A stretch of 64,000 nucleotides of DNA from an uncultured Lachnospiraceae bacterium (GTDB lineage: Bacteria > Bacillota > Clostridia > Lachnospirales > Lachnospiraceae): contig CAMWXE010000007.1 in the NCBI GenBank assembly GCA_947178145.1, positions 27,400 through 91,399 on the forward strand. The letters are read 5' to 3'. The stretch's first letter is position 1. Every line of letters begins with the position of its first letter. Positions 52,083 to 59,695 of the stretch are shown piece after piece. Both the position numbers and the translations under genes were made by a program. Under the pieces are notes generated by a model, which was not told the DNA's origin, made no database searches, and saw nothing but the letters and a program-made list of their open reading frames with translations.

Positions 52083-53937
52083 AAATAACTTTTTCCGGGA
52101 CTGCTGCAAATTAATTGCCTTGGTACAGCACAGACGTCCCACTATGCTCCCGGTGGTGCTGCTCACCGCAGTATTGGAGAGTGCTTTTCCCTTTGTAAAC
52201 ATCATCTTTGGCGCTCTGATCCTGGACTGTCTCATAAAGGGGGACGAGAGCGTCATGGTTCTGGTCTGGTGGATGATCGGACTGAACTTTGCACTGGGGT
52301 GCAGCAGCCGGGTACTGCGCTGGATCTGCCGTGCGGAGGCACTTACTGCCGACCAACTGGCTCTTGGGGCCATGACAGAGAAGTGCATGACCATGGATTA
52401 CCAGCAGTTAGAGACACAGGAAATCATGGATAAAAAAGCCCGTGCGGAGGAGGGCTGTACCAACCAGGGAAGTTTTTTTGAGTTTGTCTGGAATCTATCC
52501 GAGCTTCTATGCCACGGCCTCACGGTGCTTTATGCCCTCATCACCGTTAGTCGCCTGTTTGTCAGCAGTTCTCTTCCAGCGGATGCAAATATCTGGGTGC
52601 AGGCACTGAATTCTCCCTGGATGGCTTTAGCGGCGGTGGTGCTGGCTCTGGCAGTGCCTTTGGGCTGTGTGCCACTGACCAGGTGGGCTAACCGAGTGAG
52701 CCTGGAGTGGTATAACATTAACGTGGATGGAAACCGCCGCGGGGCAGCTCTCAGCCGTATCGTTGAGGACTACCGACAGGGCAAGGACCAGCGAACCTAC
52801 CGCATCAGTGATATGCTGATGGACAAGTATGAGCGGGTGATGGATGTCTTCTGTAAACACGCAAAAACATTTGGTCTGCGCACCCAAGCCATCCAAAGTC
52901 TTGTGACGGTGGTGAACCTGAATACGGTGCTCATCGCCTATCTTTTCACGGGGATGAAGGCAATGGCAGGTCTCATTACAGTGGGTATGGTGTTTATGCA
53001 GGTGGAGGCCATTACGGCCCTGGCAGGAGCGGTACGGGAAGCGGTAGCCATGGTGGGCTGTCTGGACCTCCAACGCAAGTACCTCAATGAGTATGTGGAT
53101 TTCCTGGCCATTCCTTCGGAGAAGTACAATGGTACCCTTCCGGTGGAAAAGCGGGACGATGGGGATTTCGATCTGGAATTCCGGGATGTCTCTTTTCGCT
53201 ATCCCAACCAGGAGCAGTGGAGCCTGCGGCATGTCTCCTGCCGTCTGCCCAAGGGCAGGAAGCTGGCCATCGTGGGTCCCAACGGAGCGGGAAAAACCAC
53301 TTTTATCAAGCTCCTGTGCCGTCTCTACGATCCCACGGAGGGAGAAATTTTACTTAACGGCATTGATATCCGCAAGTATGACTATGGGGAATATCTGTCT
53401 CTGCTGTCAGTGGTGTTTCAGGACTTCAGGATGTTCTCCATGAAGCTGGGGGAGAACGTGGCGGCCAGTGTGCACTATGATCCTCAGAGGGTATGGGAAT
53501 GCCTGGACAAGGCGGGATTGCGCCAGCGCGTGGAAGGAATGCGGGAGGGGTTGGAAACGGGCTTGTATCAGCAGAAGGAGAATGGCGTGGAGATTTCCGG
53601 CGGCGAGGGGCAGAAACTGGCCATCGCCCGGGCGCTCTACAAGGATGCTCCCGTGGTCATACTGGACGAGCCTACCGCCGCCTTAGACCCGGTCAGCGAA
53701 TACGATATTTACAACCGTTTTGGCCAGATGGTGGAGGGGAAGACCAGCGTCTATATCTCCCATCGGATGTCCTCCTGTCGGTTCTGCGATCTGGTATTCG
53801 TCTTTGACGGCGGAACCATTACCCAGCGGGGCACCCACGAGGAGCTTCTTGCTCAGAAAGAGGGGCTTTATGCCCAGCTCTGGCAGGCACAGGCGCTGTA
53901 TTACGGAGAAAGTCAAGAACTGCAGTTCCTTACCTGA
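52069..53937 (+). CDS. ABC exporter half-transporter B (membrane plus ATPase domains)
   Basis: A 622-residue partner subunit. Six membrane segments to about 330, then ATPase with Walker A GPNGAGKTT, signature ISGGEGQKLAIAR (Gly-Gly-Glu-Gly-Gln instead of the usual GGQxQ) and Walker B VVILDEPTAALDP. AAGGAGG precedes the ATG at 52069. Both ATP sites look complete, so both halves are probably active. Same foreign-looking codon use as the preceding gene. A strong terminator follows at 53977. Confidence 0.87.
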   Translation: MKIPKNNFFRDCCKLIALVQHRRPTMLPVVLLTAVLESAFPFVNIIFGALILDCLIKGDESVMVLVWWMIGLNFALGCSSRVLRWICRAEALTADQLALGAMTEKCMTMDYQQLETQEIMDKKARAEEGCTNQGSFFEFVWNLSELLCHGLTVLYALITVSRLFVSSSLPADANIWVQALNSPWMALAAVVLALAVPLGCVPLTRWANRVSLEWYNINVDGNRRGAALSRIVEDYRQGKDQRTYRISDMLMDKYERVMDVFCKHAKTFGLRTQAIQSLVTVVNLNTVLIAYLFTGMKAMAGLITVGMVFMQVEAITALAGAVREAVAMVGCLDLQRKYLNEYVDFLAIPSEKYNGTLPVEKRDDGDFDLEFRDVSFRYPNQEQWSLRHVSCRLPKGRKLAIVGPNGAGKTTFIKLLCRLYDPTEGEILLNGIDIRKYDYGEYLSLLSVVFQDFRMFSMKLGENVAASVHYDPQRVWECLDKAGLRQRVEGMREGLETGLYQQKENGVEISGGEGQKLAIARALYKDAPVVILDEPTAALDPVSEYDIYNRFGQMVEGKTSVYISHRMSSCRFCDLVFVFDGGTITQRGTHEELLAQKEGLYAQLWQAQALYYGESQELQFLT

Positions 53938-53976
53938 ACCTGTGGTCTGACAGCAAGGCAAAGTAAGCTGTAGATA

Positions 53977-54016
53977 AAAAGAACCCATTGACTGTATTCA
54001 GCCAATGGGTTCTTTT
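53977..54016 (+). terminator. Bidirectional intrinsic terminator
   Basis: AAAAGAACCCATTG (53977-53990) and CAATGGGTTCTTTT (54003-54016) are perfect complements with a 12-base loop. A and T tracts at both ends let it serve the converging ABC exporter and MATE genes. Confidence 0.85.
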
Positions 54017-54027
54017 ACAAATCAAAT

Positions 54028-55356
54028 TTACCATCTTGTCTGTCTATGTCTCCAACTGCAAATTGCATAACAAATCCCAAGTATTACAAGCTCCATAATC
54101 ATGACAATGTAAAGTCCGGTCAGGCCGGCGATATTTCCGGCAATGATGGCGCTGCCGCCTGCACAGATGGTTCCGATAGCAGTACAGAACAGCACAAATT
54201 TTTCCCTGCCGACGCCCTGCAGATAACTCATATGAATCTGATAAGGTATTTTCACAAGCTGGAGCAGGAAGAGCGGCAGCAGCAAATTTCGGGCTTCTTT
54301 AATAACATGCAGATCATCGACTATCAAATGCAGCAATGGTTTGCTAAAAATGCCACAGAGCACACACAGCATAGCGATTATGCTGAAAGTCAGCTGTATC
54401 CCGCATTTCAGATATTCTTTGACAGCAGACAGTTCCCTGGCAGAATGGCTTTGCAGTGTATAAGTCTGTGTGGCTGTTGCGTAAGCATACACAGGGAGCC
54501 CGATCATACTTCCAACCGTATCAAGCAGACTGTATATTGCCATCTGATCTGTGCCAAGCCTTGCAGCGGCAGCTGATAGGACACATGCAAAGATCGTACT
54601 TTCCAGCAGTTCCTGCCCGAACAGGGATGGATACAAACACAGGATTTTTCCGGCTGCTGCTTTCGCAGTTGAAAGAAGCGGTGCTGGTATCTGTCCAGTA
54701 TTCTTTTTCCAATATGCAAGTTGATAGACAATCAGTCCTGCTGCCAGTCCAATCACACTTCCCCAGGCTGCACCTGCGGTTCCAAGCTGCGGTAATCCGA
54801 AAAAACCATACACAAGTGAAAAATCAAAAAACAGATTGACGCCTGTGGAGGCAATGGTGCTGTACAGCGTGATTTTGGTGTTCAGACAGTTTCGAAAGTA
54901 CGCAGAATATTGAAAAGTCAGCATATTCTGGACGACGGTAAACGATACCGGGTAGAAATAGGACAACAATTCTGACAGGTCGTCGCCCTGAATGCCATAC
55001 ACCTTCTGAAAGAATATGCGTCCGCACAGAAGGCTTAGGACGAAGAAACAGATGCCAATCAGAAGGGATAAACATTTGCTTACGAGAAAAATAGTCTCAA
55101 ATTCCTTCTCGTTCCGTCTGCCTTTTTCTTCTGCAGCAACAATGTTGAAAGATGCTGATAAAATTCCCAGTGCACCTGTTACGGCATAAGTGAAAGAAGC
55201 GGCAGCGCCCACAACCGCAAATCCCTGCACGGAGTAATGTCCGACAATCGCCTTGTCCAGCAATTCAAATACACTTGACAACAGGTAATTCAGCAGGACC
55301 GGATACGCCATTTGATGGATCCTTCGGTATTTCGCTATGATATTTTCACGATTCAT
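54028..55356 (-). CDS. MATE-family efflux transporter
   Basis: A 442-residue minus-strand MATE protein with twelve predicted membrane segments. MAYPVLLNYLLSSVFELLDKAIVGHYSVQG at the start and AGAAWGSVIGLAAGL in the middle are family landmarks. The ATG at 55356 (MNRENIIAK) is chosen; a GTG four codons upstream overlaps the AAGAAAGTGAG ribosome site. Expression is likely controlled by a leader peptide and attenuator at 55357-55505, so the substrate may be an antibiotic acting on ribosomes. It shares a bidirectional terminator with the ABC exporter. Confidence 0.88.
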   Translation of the reverse strand: MNRENIIAKYRRIHQMAYPVLLNYLLSSVFELLDKAIVGHYSVQGFAVVGAAASFTYAVTGALGILSASFNIVAAEEKGRRNEKEFETIFLVSKCLSLLIGICFFVLSLLCGRIFFQKVYGIQGDDLSELLSYFYPVSFTVVQNMLTFQYSAYFRNCLNTKITLYSTIASTGVNLFFDFSLVYGFFGLPQLGTAGAAWGSVIGLAAGLIVYQLAYWKKNTGQIPAPLLSTAKAAAGKILCLYPSLFGQELLESTIFACVLSAAAARLGTDQMAIYSLLDTVGSMIGLPVYAYATATQTYTLQSHSARELSAVKEYLKCGIQLTFSIIAMLCVLCGIFSKPLLHLIVDDLHVIKEARNLLLPLFLLQLVKIPYQIHMSYLQGVGREKFVLFCTAIGTICAGGSAIIAGNIAGLTGLYIVMIMELVILGICYAICSWRHRQTRW

Positions 55357-55396
55357 TTGTATTCTCACTTTCTTAAAGCATATTAGTCAACCGGTT

Positions 55397-55431
55397 AAAA
55401 AAGGAGAATATGTCTGTTCAGCCTATTCTCC
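55397..55431 (-). terminator. Attenuator terminator in the MATE leader
   Basis: On the minus strand GGAGAATA (55431-55424), 13-base loop, TATTCTCC (55410-55403), then TTTTTT (55402-55397). It lies 41 bases before the MATE start codon and is mutually exclusive with the hairpin at 55420-55440. Confidence 0.75.
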
Positions 55432-55440
55432 CAATAGGCT
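55420..55440 (-). promoter_or_regulatory. Antiterminator hairpin in the MATE leader
   Basis: On the minus strand AGCCTATT (55440-55433), loop GGGAG, AATAGGCT (55427-55420). Its right arm and loop contain the left arm of the terminator (55431-55424), so only one of the two can form. The last codons and stop of the leader peptide lie within it. Confidence 0.7.
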
Positions 55441-55479
55441 GGAAACACATGCATGAGCCATTCCGATCACTCCATTCAT
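55423..55479 (-). CDS. Leader peptide of the MATE attenuator (18 residues)
   Basis: ATG at 55479 to TAG at 55425-55423 encodes MNGVIGMAHACVSSLLGE. AGGA is eight bases upstream and the promoter about 30 bases before that. The last five codons and stop pass through the antiterminator hairpin. A ribosome stalling before codon 14 (AGC) would leave the antiterminator free, while one reaching the stop would cover it and let the terminator form. The sequence shows the architecture; the inducer and the stalling codon are unknown. Confidence 0.65.
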   Translation of the reverse strand: MNGVIGMAHACVSSLLGE

Positions 55480-55511
55480 ATTGATATTCCTGTAAGAAAA
55501 CTTTCCAGCTA

Positions 55512-55540
55512 AGTATACCAAAAGAAGTGATGACTGACAA
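55512..55540 (-). promoter_or_regulatory. Promoter of the MATE leader
   Basis: On the minus strand TTGTCA (55540-55535), 17-base spacer, TATACT (55517-55512). Transcription would start near 55505. Confidence 0.75.
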
Positions 55541-55570
55541 GCTGACGATTATTTCTTCATAAGAATTGCT

Positions 55571-55598
55571 TTGATTTTTTATGCAGATGTGTTAAAAT
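55571..55598 (+). promoter_or_regulatory. Likely promoter of mutS
   Basis: TTGATT (55571-55576), 16-base spacer, TAAAAT (55593-55598). It points away from the MATE promoter, so the two are divergent, with the terminator-like hairpin at 55610 directly after the start point. Confidence 0.5.
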
Positions 55599-55609
55599 AT
55601 TGAAGAGTA

Positions 55610-55642
55610 AAAACGGGCGGACAGTTTTTCTGCCCGTTTTTC
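55610..55642 (+). terminator. Terminator-like hairpin at the start of the mutS transcript
   Basis: AAAACGGGC (55610-55618) and GCCCGTTTT (55632-55640) followed by T. With the promoter at 55571 it would sit a few bases after the transcription start, suggesting attenuation or an alternative role as end of a short RNA. Confidence 0.55.
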
Positions 55643-55725
55643 GGTACATAAGTGCACGAAGAATGACAGTGTGTATCAGAGAGGAATATCCAAAGAATTA
55701 AAATACAGAAAGATGAGGTTAATAT

Positions 55726-58371
55726 ATGGCTGGAATGACACCGATGATGCAGCAGTACGTGGAGACAAAGAAGCAGTATGGCGACTGCATTCTGTTCTAC
55801 AGACTCGGTGATTTTTATGAGATGTTTTTTGAGGATGCCAGGCTTGTTTCAAAAGAGCTGGAATTGACATTGACCGGAAAGGACTGCGGAATGGAGGAGC
55901 GGGCACCAATGTGCGGAATCCCATATCATGCGGTGGACGGTTATCTGAGCAGACTTGTCTCCAGGGGATACAAGGTTGCCATCTGTGAGCAGGTGGAAGA
56001 CCCAAAGCTTGCAAAAGGGCTGGTAAAACGGGAAGTAGTCCGCATTGTCACGCCAGGTACCAACCTGAGTGTCCAGGCGCTGGAGGATTCGAAAAACAAC
56101 TATATCATGTGTATCGCGCAGTTTCCAAACAAAATGGGGATTGCTATCGCTGATGTGACAACGGGCGATTTTTACATGACAGAAGTCGATGGACTTTCCA
56201 GGCTGATGGATGAACTATATAAATATATGCCGACCGAGATCATATGCAATGACGCGCTGCTGATGAGCGGGATTGATGCGGATGACCTCAAAAACCGTCT
56301 GAAAATGGTAATCTATCCGTTAGAGCCATGGTATTTTGATGAGGACGGATGCCGGAAGTGCCTGATGGAGCATTTTAAAGTAACCACACTTACAGGACTT
56401 GGTTTGGAGGATTTTCCGTCGGGTCTGATTGCCTCCGGTGTGCTGATGCAGTATCTGCTGGAGACGCAGAAGACACAGCTCTCGCACATCACGCATATCA
56501 CACCTTATCTGGCAAGCCGCTTTATGCTTCTTGACAGCTCCACAAGGCGCAATCTCGAACTGACAGAAACCCTGCGTGAAAAACAGAAGCGCGGCTCACT
56601 TTTGTGGGTGCTTGACAAGACAAAGACAGCGATGGGAGCCAGACAGCTTCGGACAGACATTGAGCAGCCGCTTGTCAATATGGAGGATATCAACGACAGG
56701 CTTGACACGATTGAACAGCTTAGCAAAAATACAGTCTCAAGAGACGAGATTCGGGAATATTTAAACCCAATCTATGACATGGAACGTCTGCTTGGGCGCG
56801 TAAGCTACAAATCCGCCAATCCAAGGGACTTGATTTCATTTGCCAATTCCATGGAGATGCTTCCGCATATCAAAACGGTTCTGAAGGACTTCGACGCAAA
56901 GCTTTTGCGGGAGATCGACGAGCAGATCGACGGGCTGGAAGACTTGTTTGAGCTGATTAAAAATTCGATTTGTGAGGAGCCGCCAATCCTGATCCGCGAG
57001 GGGGGGATTATCAAAGAAGGCTTTGATGCAGATATTGACCATTTGAGAAAAGCAAAGACAGACGGGAAAAACTGGCTCGCACAGCTCGAGGAGGAGGACC
57101 GGGAGCGGACAGGCATCAAGAATCTTAAGATTAAATATAATAAGGTATTTGGTTATTATTTTGAGGTTACGAATTCTTTTAAAAATCTTGTGCCCGATGA
57201 TTACGTGAGAAAACAGACGCTGGTCAATGCAGAGCGCTACACGACAGCGAGATTAAAGGAGCTGGAGGACACTATCCTGAACGCGGAGGACAAGCTCAAT
57301 GTGCTGGAGTATGATTTGTTCTGCAAAATCCGGGACGACATCGCGACGCAGCTGGAGCGCATCCAAAAGACGGCAAAGGCAGTGGCAAGACTTGATGTGT
57401 TTGCCTCCCTCTCCGTTGTCGCAGAGCAGAACCACTATGTCAGACCTGTACTGAATGACAAGGGAATCATCGATATCAAAGAGGGAAGGCACCCTGTAGT
57501 AGAAAAGATGATTGACCACGATATGTTTGTGTCAAACGACACGTTTCTCGACAATAACCACCACTGTATCGCGGTGATCACAGGTCCCAATATGGCGGGG
57601 AAGTCCACGTATATGCGTCAGTCGGCATTGATTGTGCTGATGGCACAGCTCGGGAGCTTTGTGCCGGCCAAGAACGCCGACATCGGTATTGTGGACAGGA
57701 TTTTCACAAGAGTTGGCGCTTCGGATGATCTGGCGAGCGGGCAGAGCACTTTTATGGTGGAGATGAATGAAGTGGCAAATATTCTCCGCAATGCCACGCC
57801 CAAAAGCCTGCTGGTGCTGGACGAGATTGGGCGCGGTACTTCCACGTTTGACGGGCTGAGCATCGCGTGGGCTGTCATTGAGCATATCAGCAACAAGAAG
57901 ATACTCGGTGCCAAGACGCTGTTTGCAACGCATTATCATGAGCTGACAGAGCTTGAAGGCAAGATGAACAATGTCAACAATTACTGTATTGCGGTCAAGG
58001 AAAAAGGCGATGATATCATATTCCTGAGAAAGATTATCAAGGGCGGCGCTGACAGAAGCTACGGCATACAGGTCGCAAAGCTTGCAGGTGTGCCGGATAT
58101 GGTAATCGACCGCGCCAAGGAGATTGCGGAGCAGTTAAGTGACAACGATATTATGGCGAAGGTGCAGAGTATTGCGGTTGACACAAAAGGGGAAAAGAAA
58201 AAGCCGAAACACTATGACGATGTGGACTTAGGGCAGATGTCGCTGTTTGATACAGTCAAGGACGAGGACATTTTAAACGAGCTGAAGGAGATTGATATCT
58301 CGAATCTGACGCCGCTCGATGCGCTGAACACATTGTACCGGCTGCAGAATAAACTGAAAAACAGGTGGTGA
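55726..58371 (+). CDS. mutS: DNA mismatch repair protein MutS
   Basis: An 881-residue MutS. The N-terminal mismatch-binding domain has MMQQYVETKKQYGDCILFYRLGDFYEMF (with the Phe-X-Glu motif FYE that inserts at mispairs); Walker A ITGPNMAGKSTYMRQ lies near residue 620, LLVLDEIGRGTSTFDG is Walker B, and FATHYHEL follows. The C-terminal region with KPKHYDDVDLGQMSLFD is the clamp-binding-like tail (QMSLFD). AGATGAGG precedes the ATG. No mutL follows; the next gene encodes an ACT protein. Confidence 0.96.
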   Translation: MAGMTPMMQQYVETKKQYGDCILFYRLGDFYEMFFEDARLVSKELELTLTGKDCGMEERAPMCGIPYHAVDGYLSRLVSRGYKVAICEQVEDPKLAKGLVKREVVRIVTPGTNLSVQALEDSKNNYIMCIAQFPNKMGIAIADVTTGDFYMTEVDGLSRLMDELYKYMPTEIICNDALLMSGIDADDLKNRLKMVIYPLEPWYFDEDGCRKCLMEHFKVTTLTGLGLEDFPSGLIASGVLMQYLLETQKTQLSHITHITPYLASRFMLLDSSTRRNLELTETLREKQKRGSLLWVLDKTKTAMGARQLRTDIEQPLVNMEDINDRLDTIEQLSKNTVSRDEIREYLNPIYDMERLLGRVSYKSANPRDLISFANSMEMLPHIKTVLKDFDAKLLREIDEQIDGLEDLFELIKNSICEEPPILIREGGIIKEGFDADIDHLRKAKTDGKNWLAQLEEEDRERTGIKNLKIKYNKVFGYYFEVTNSFKNLVPDDYVRKQTLVNAERYTTARLKELEDTILNAEDKLNVLEYDLFCKIRDDIATQLERIQKTAKAVARLDVFASLSVVAEQNHYVRPVLNDKGIIDIKEGRHPVVEKMIDHDMFVSNDTFLDNNHHCIAVITGPNMAGKSTYMRQSALIVLMAQLGSFVPAKNADIGIVDRIFTRVGASDDLASGQSTFMVEMNEVANILRNATPKSLLVLDEIGRGTSTFDGLSIAWAVIEHISNKKILGAKTLFATHYHELTELEGKMNNVNNYCIAVKEKGDDIIFLRKIIKGGADRSYGIQVAKLAGVPDMVIDRAKEIAEQLSDNDIMAKVQSIAVDTKGEKKKPKHYDDVDLGQMSLFDTVKDEDILNELKEIDISNLTPLDALNTLYRLQNKLKNRW

Positions 58372-58379
58372 ACGTAACC

Positions 58380-58745
58380 ATGGAACTGAAAAAGCTGGAT
58401 TATGATTTGACTGTCTGCAAAGCAGCGTCAATAGCAGATATTGATTTAACGACGGATTTTTTCTTTATCGGAAAGACCAATGAGGAGATTTCGCTCGTCT
58501 GTCTGACCAGCGACGTTCCACCGCATACAACGGAGCGGGACGATGGCTGGAAGGGGTTTCGCATCCAGGGGATCCTTGATTTTTCGCTGATTGGTATTCT
58601 GTCAGAGTTATCGGGGGTATTGGCTGATAACAAAATCGGAATATTCGCTGTTTCGACGTATAATACAGATTATATTCTTGTGAAAAAGGAAGATTTTCAT
58701 AGAACAGTGGATGTTTTGACAGCGGCGGGGTATATTTTTGTATGA
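58380..58745 (+). CDS. ACT-domain protein
   Basis: A 121-residue protein with one or two ACT-like units: DDGWKGFRIQGILDFSLIGILSELSGVLADNKIGIFAVSTYNTDYILVKKEDFHRTVDVLTAAGY is the core, with the turn Gly and small-molecule-binding loop typical of ACT domains. Such short proteins may sense an amino acid. ATG 58380 is preferred, with AGGTGG upstream; a GTG at 58365 overlapping the mutS stop is possible. It is coupled to mutS by overlap or a few bases. No specific ligand can be named. Confidence 0.75.
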   Translation: MELKKLDYDLTVCKAASIADIDLTTDFFFIGKTNEEISLVCLTSDVPPHTTERDDGWKGFRIQGILDFSLIGILSELSGVLADNKIGIFAVSTYNTDYILVKKEDFHRTVDVLTAAGYIFV

Positions 58746-58799
58746 TGTTTTAAACCATTACAATAGATGTACGACGAGACATGCTGAACGGGAGGGGAT

Positions 58800-58838
58800 A
58801 TGACACTACAACATTTAAAATGCTCTGGAGGAAGGTGA
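58800..58838 (+). other. Tiny ORF with strong ribosome site upstream of the LysE gene (12 codons)
   Basis: ATG at 58800 after GGGAGGGG encodes MTLQHLKCSGGR and stops at 58836-58838. Another small frame begins four bases later. It may be a leader ORF or a decayed gene. Confidence 0.25.
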
Positions 58839-58842
58839 GGTG

Positions 58843-58932
58843 ATGCATATTGGCTACATATTGAACAAGGATAAAGAGCTGTCAGAGTTGGGGGAGATTT
58901 ATGTAGAGGCTTTGAAGCAGTATAAAACATAG
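58843..58932 (+). CDS. Short ORF (29 residues) upstream of the LysE gene
   Basis: ATG at 58843 behind GGAGGAAGGTGAGG, a very strong ribosome site, encodes a charged helical peptide starting MHIGYILNKDKELSEL and ending KQYKT. No family is recognised. With the 12-codon ORF just before it and an inverted repeat just after, it could be a leader peptide or the front of a lost gene. Its existence as an expressed peptide is a guess. Confidence 0.3.
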   Translation: MHIGYILNKDKELSELGEIYVEALKQYKT

Positions 58933-58941
58933 GATTAGCCT

Positions 58942-58978
58942 ATGTAATAGCATATAAAACAGATATTACCTATTACAT
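58942..58978 (+). promoter_or_regulatory. Inverted repeat, candidate operator of the LysE gene
   Basis: Perfect arms ATGTAATAG (58942-58950) and CTATTACAT (58970-58978) with a 19-base spacer, 46 bases before the start codon. No U run follows, so a protein-binding site is more likely than a terminator. Confidence 0.45.
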
Positions 58979-59023
58979 GAAGTTCCGTGCTAAGATGATA
59001 GAAACGGAAAGGAGGCATAAAAA

Positions 59024-59608
59024 ATGCCGGGTTATGTATTAGGTAATTTTTTTATCTATTCTGTTATCAATGCTTTTACGCCGGGACCGGGGAATATACT
59101 GGCGTTGAATACGGTAACGAACTATGGATACAAAAGAGGGAGACCGCTTTATTGGGGGATATTTGCAGGATATTATGTTGTGCAGGTGATATGTGCTGTT
59201 TTCGTGTTTGGAGTAAGTACCTTTTTGCCAGATGTGCCTGGTATTATGAAATACATAGGCGCTGCATATATTCTTTGGCTGGCGATTCATATTGCGTTAA
59301 GCAAACCAACTACAGCCACTGTGGAAAAGTCAGCGTCATTTCTAAAAGGGTTTATGCTGCAGTTTGTCAATGTAAAAATCTATTTATTCGGTATTACGGC
59401 ATTGACAGGGTATATCACGGAATATAGCGCCTCGTTATGGGTCTTGCTTTTGTTTGAGATTATCATAGCTACGATTGGAACGATTGCAACGCTTACTTGG
59501 ATTGGAATGGGGGTACTGATACAGAGCGCATACCAAAAATATTACAGGATAATTAACATAATTCTTGCAGTAACATTATTGGAGTGTGTATATAGCATGT
59601 TAAGGTAG
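59024..59608 (+). CDS. LysE/RhtB-family exporter
   Basis: A 194-residue membrane protein with five or six segments. The N-terminal FTPGPGNILALNTVTNYGYKRG is the LysE/RhtB signature, and GAAYILWLAIHIALSKP a second landmark. GGAAAGGAGG precedes the ATG. Members export amino acids or related small solutes. An inverted repeat and two tiny ORFs upstream suggest regulation. The aminotransferase gene downstream starts 88 bases later and is not clearly related. Confidence 0.85.
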   Translation: MPGYVLGNFFIYSVINAFTPGPGNILALNTVTNYGYKRGRPLYWGIFAGYYVVQVICAVFVFGVSTFLPDVPGIMKYIGAAYILWLAIHIALSKPTTATVEKSASFLKGFMLQFVNVKIYLFGITALTGYITEYSASLWVLLLFEIIIATIGTIATLTWIGMGVLIQSAYQKYYRIINIILAVTLLECVYSMLR

Positions 59609-59695
59609 ATCCATCCGGCCGGAAATTGAAGTCTATGTCGGCCCGTCTGAACCATTGAACTGGCTGTGAATTTAAGATTGAAAGGAAAAGCAGAG

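Noticed and set aside
50823..52394. 523-codon open frame on the minus strand
   Set aside because: It is antisense to two well-supported ABC exporter genes with all ATPase motifs. High GC in codon position 3 of those genes explains the lack of stops.
58942..58978. Inverted repeat before the LysE gene as a terminator
   Set aside because: No U run follows the right arm, so it is listed as a possible operator instead.
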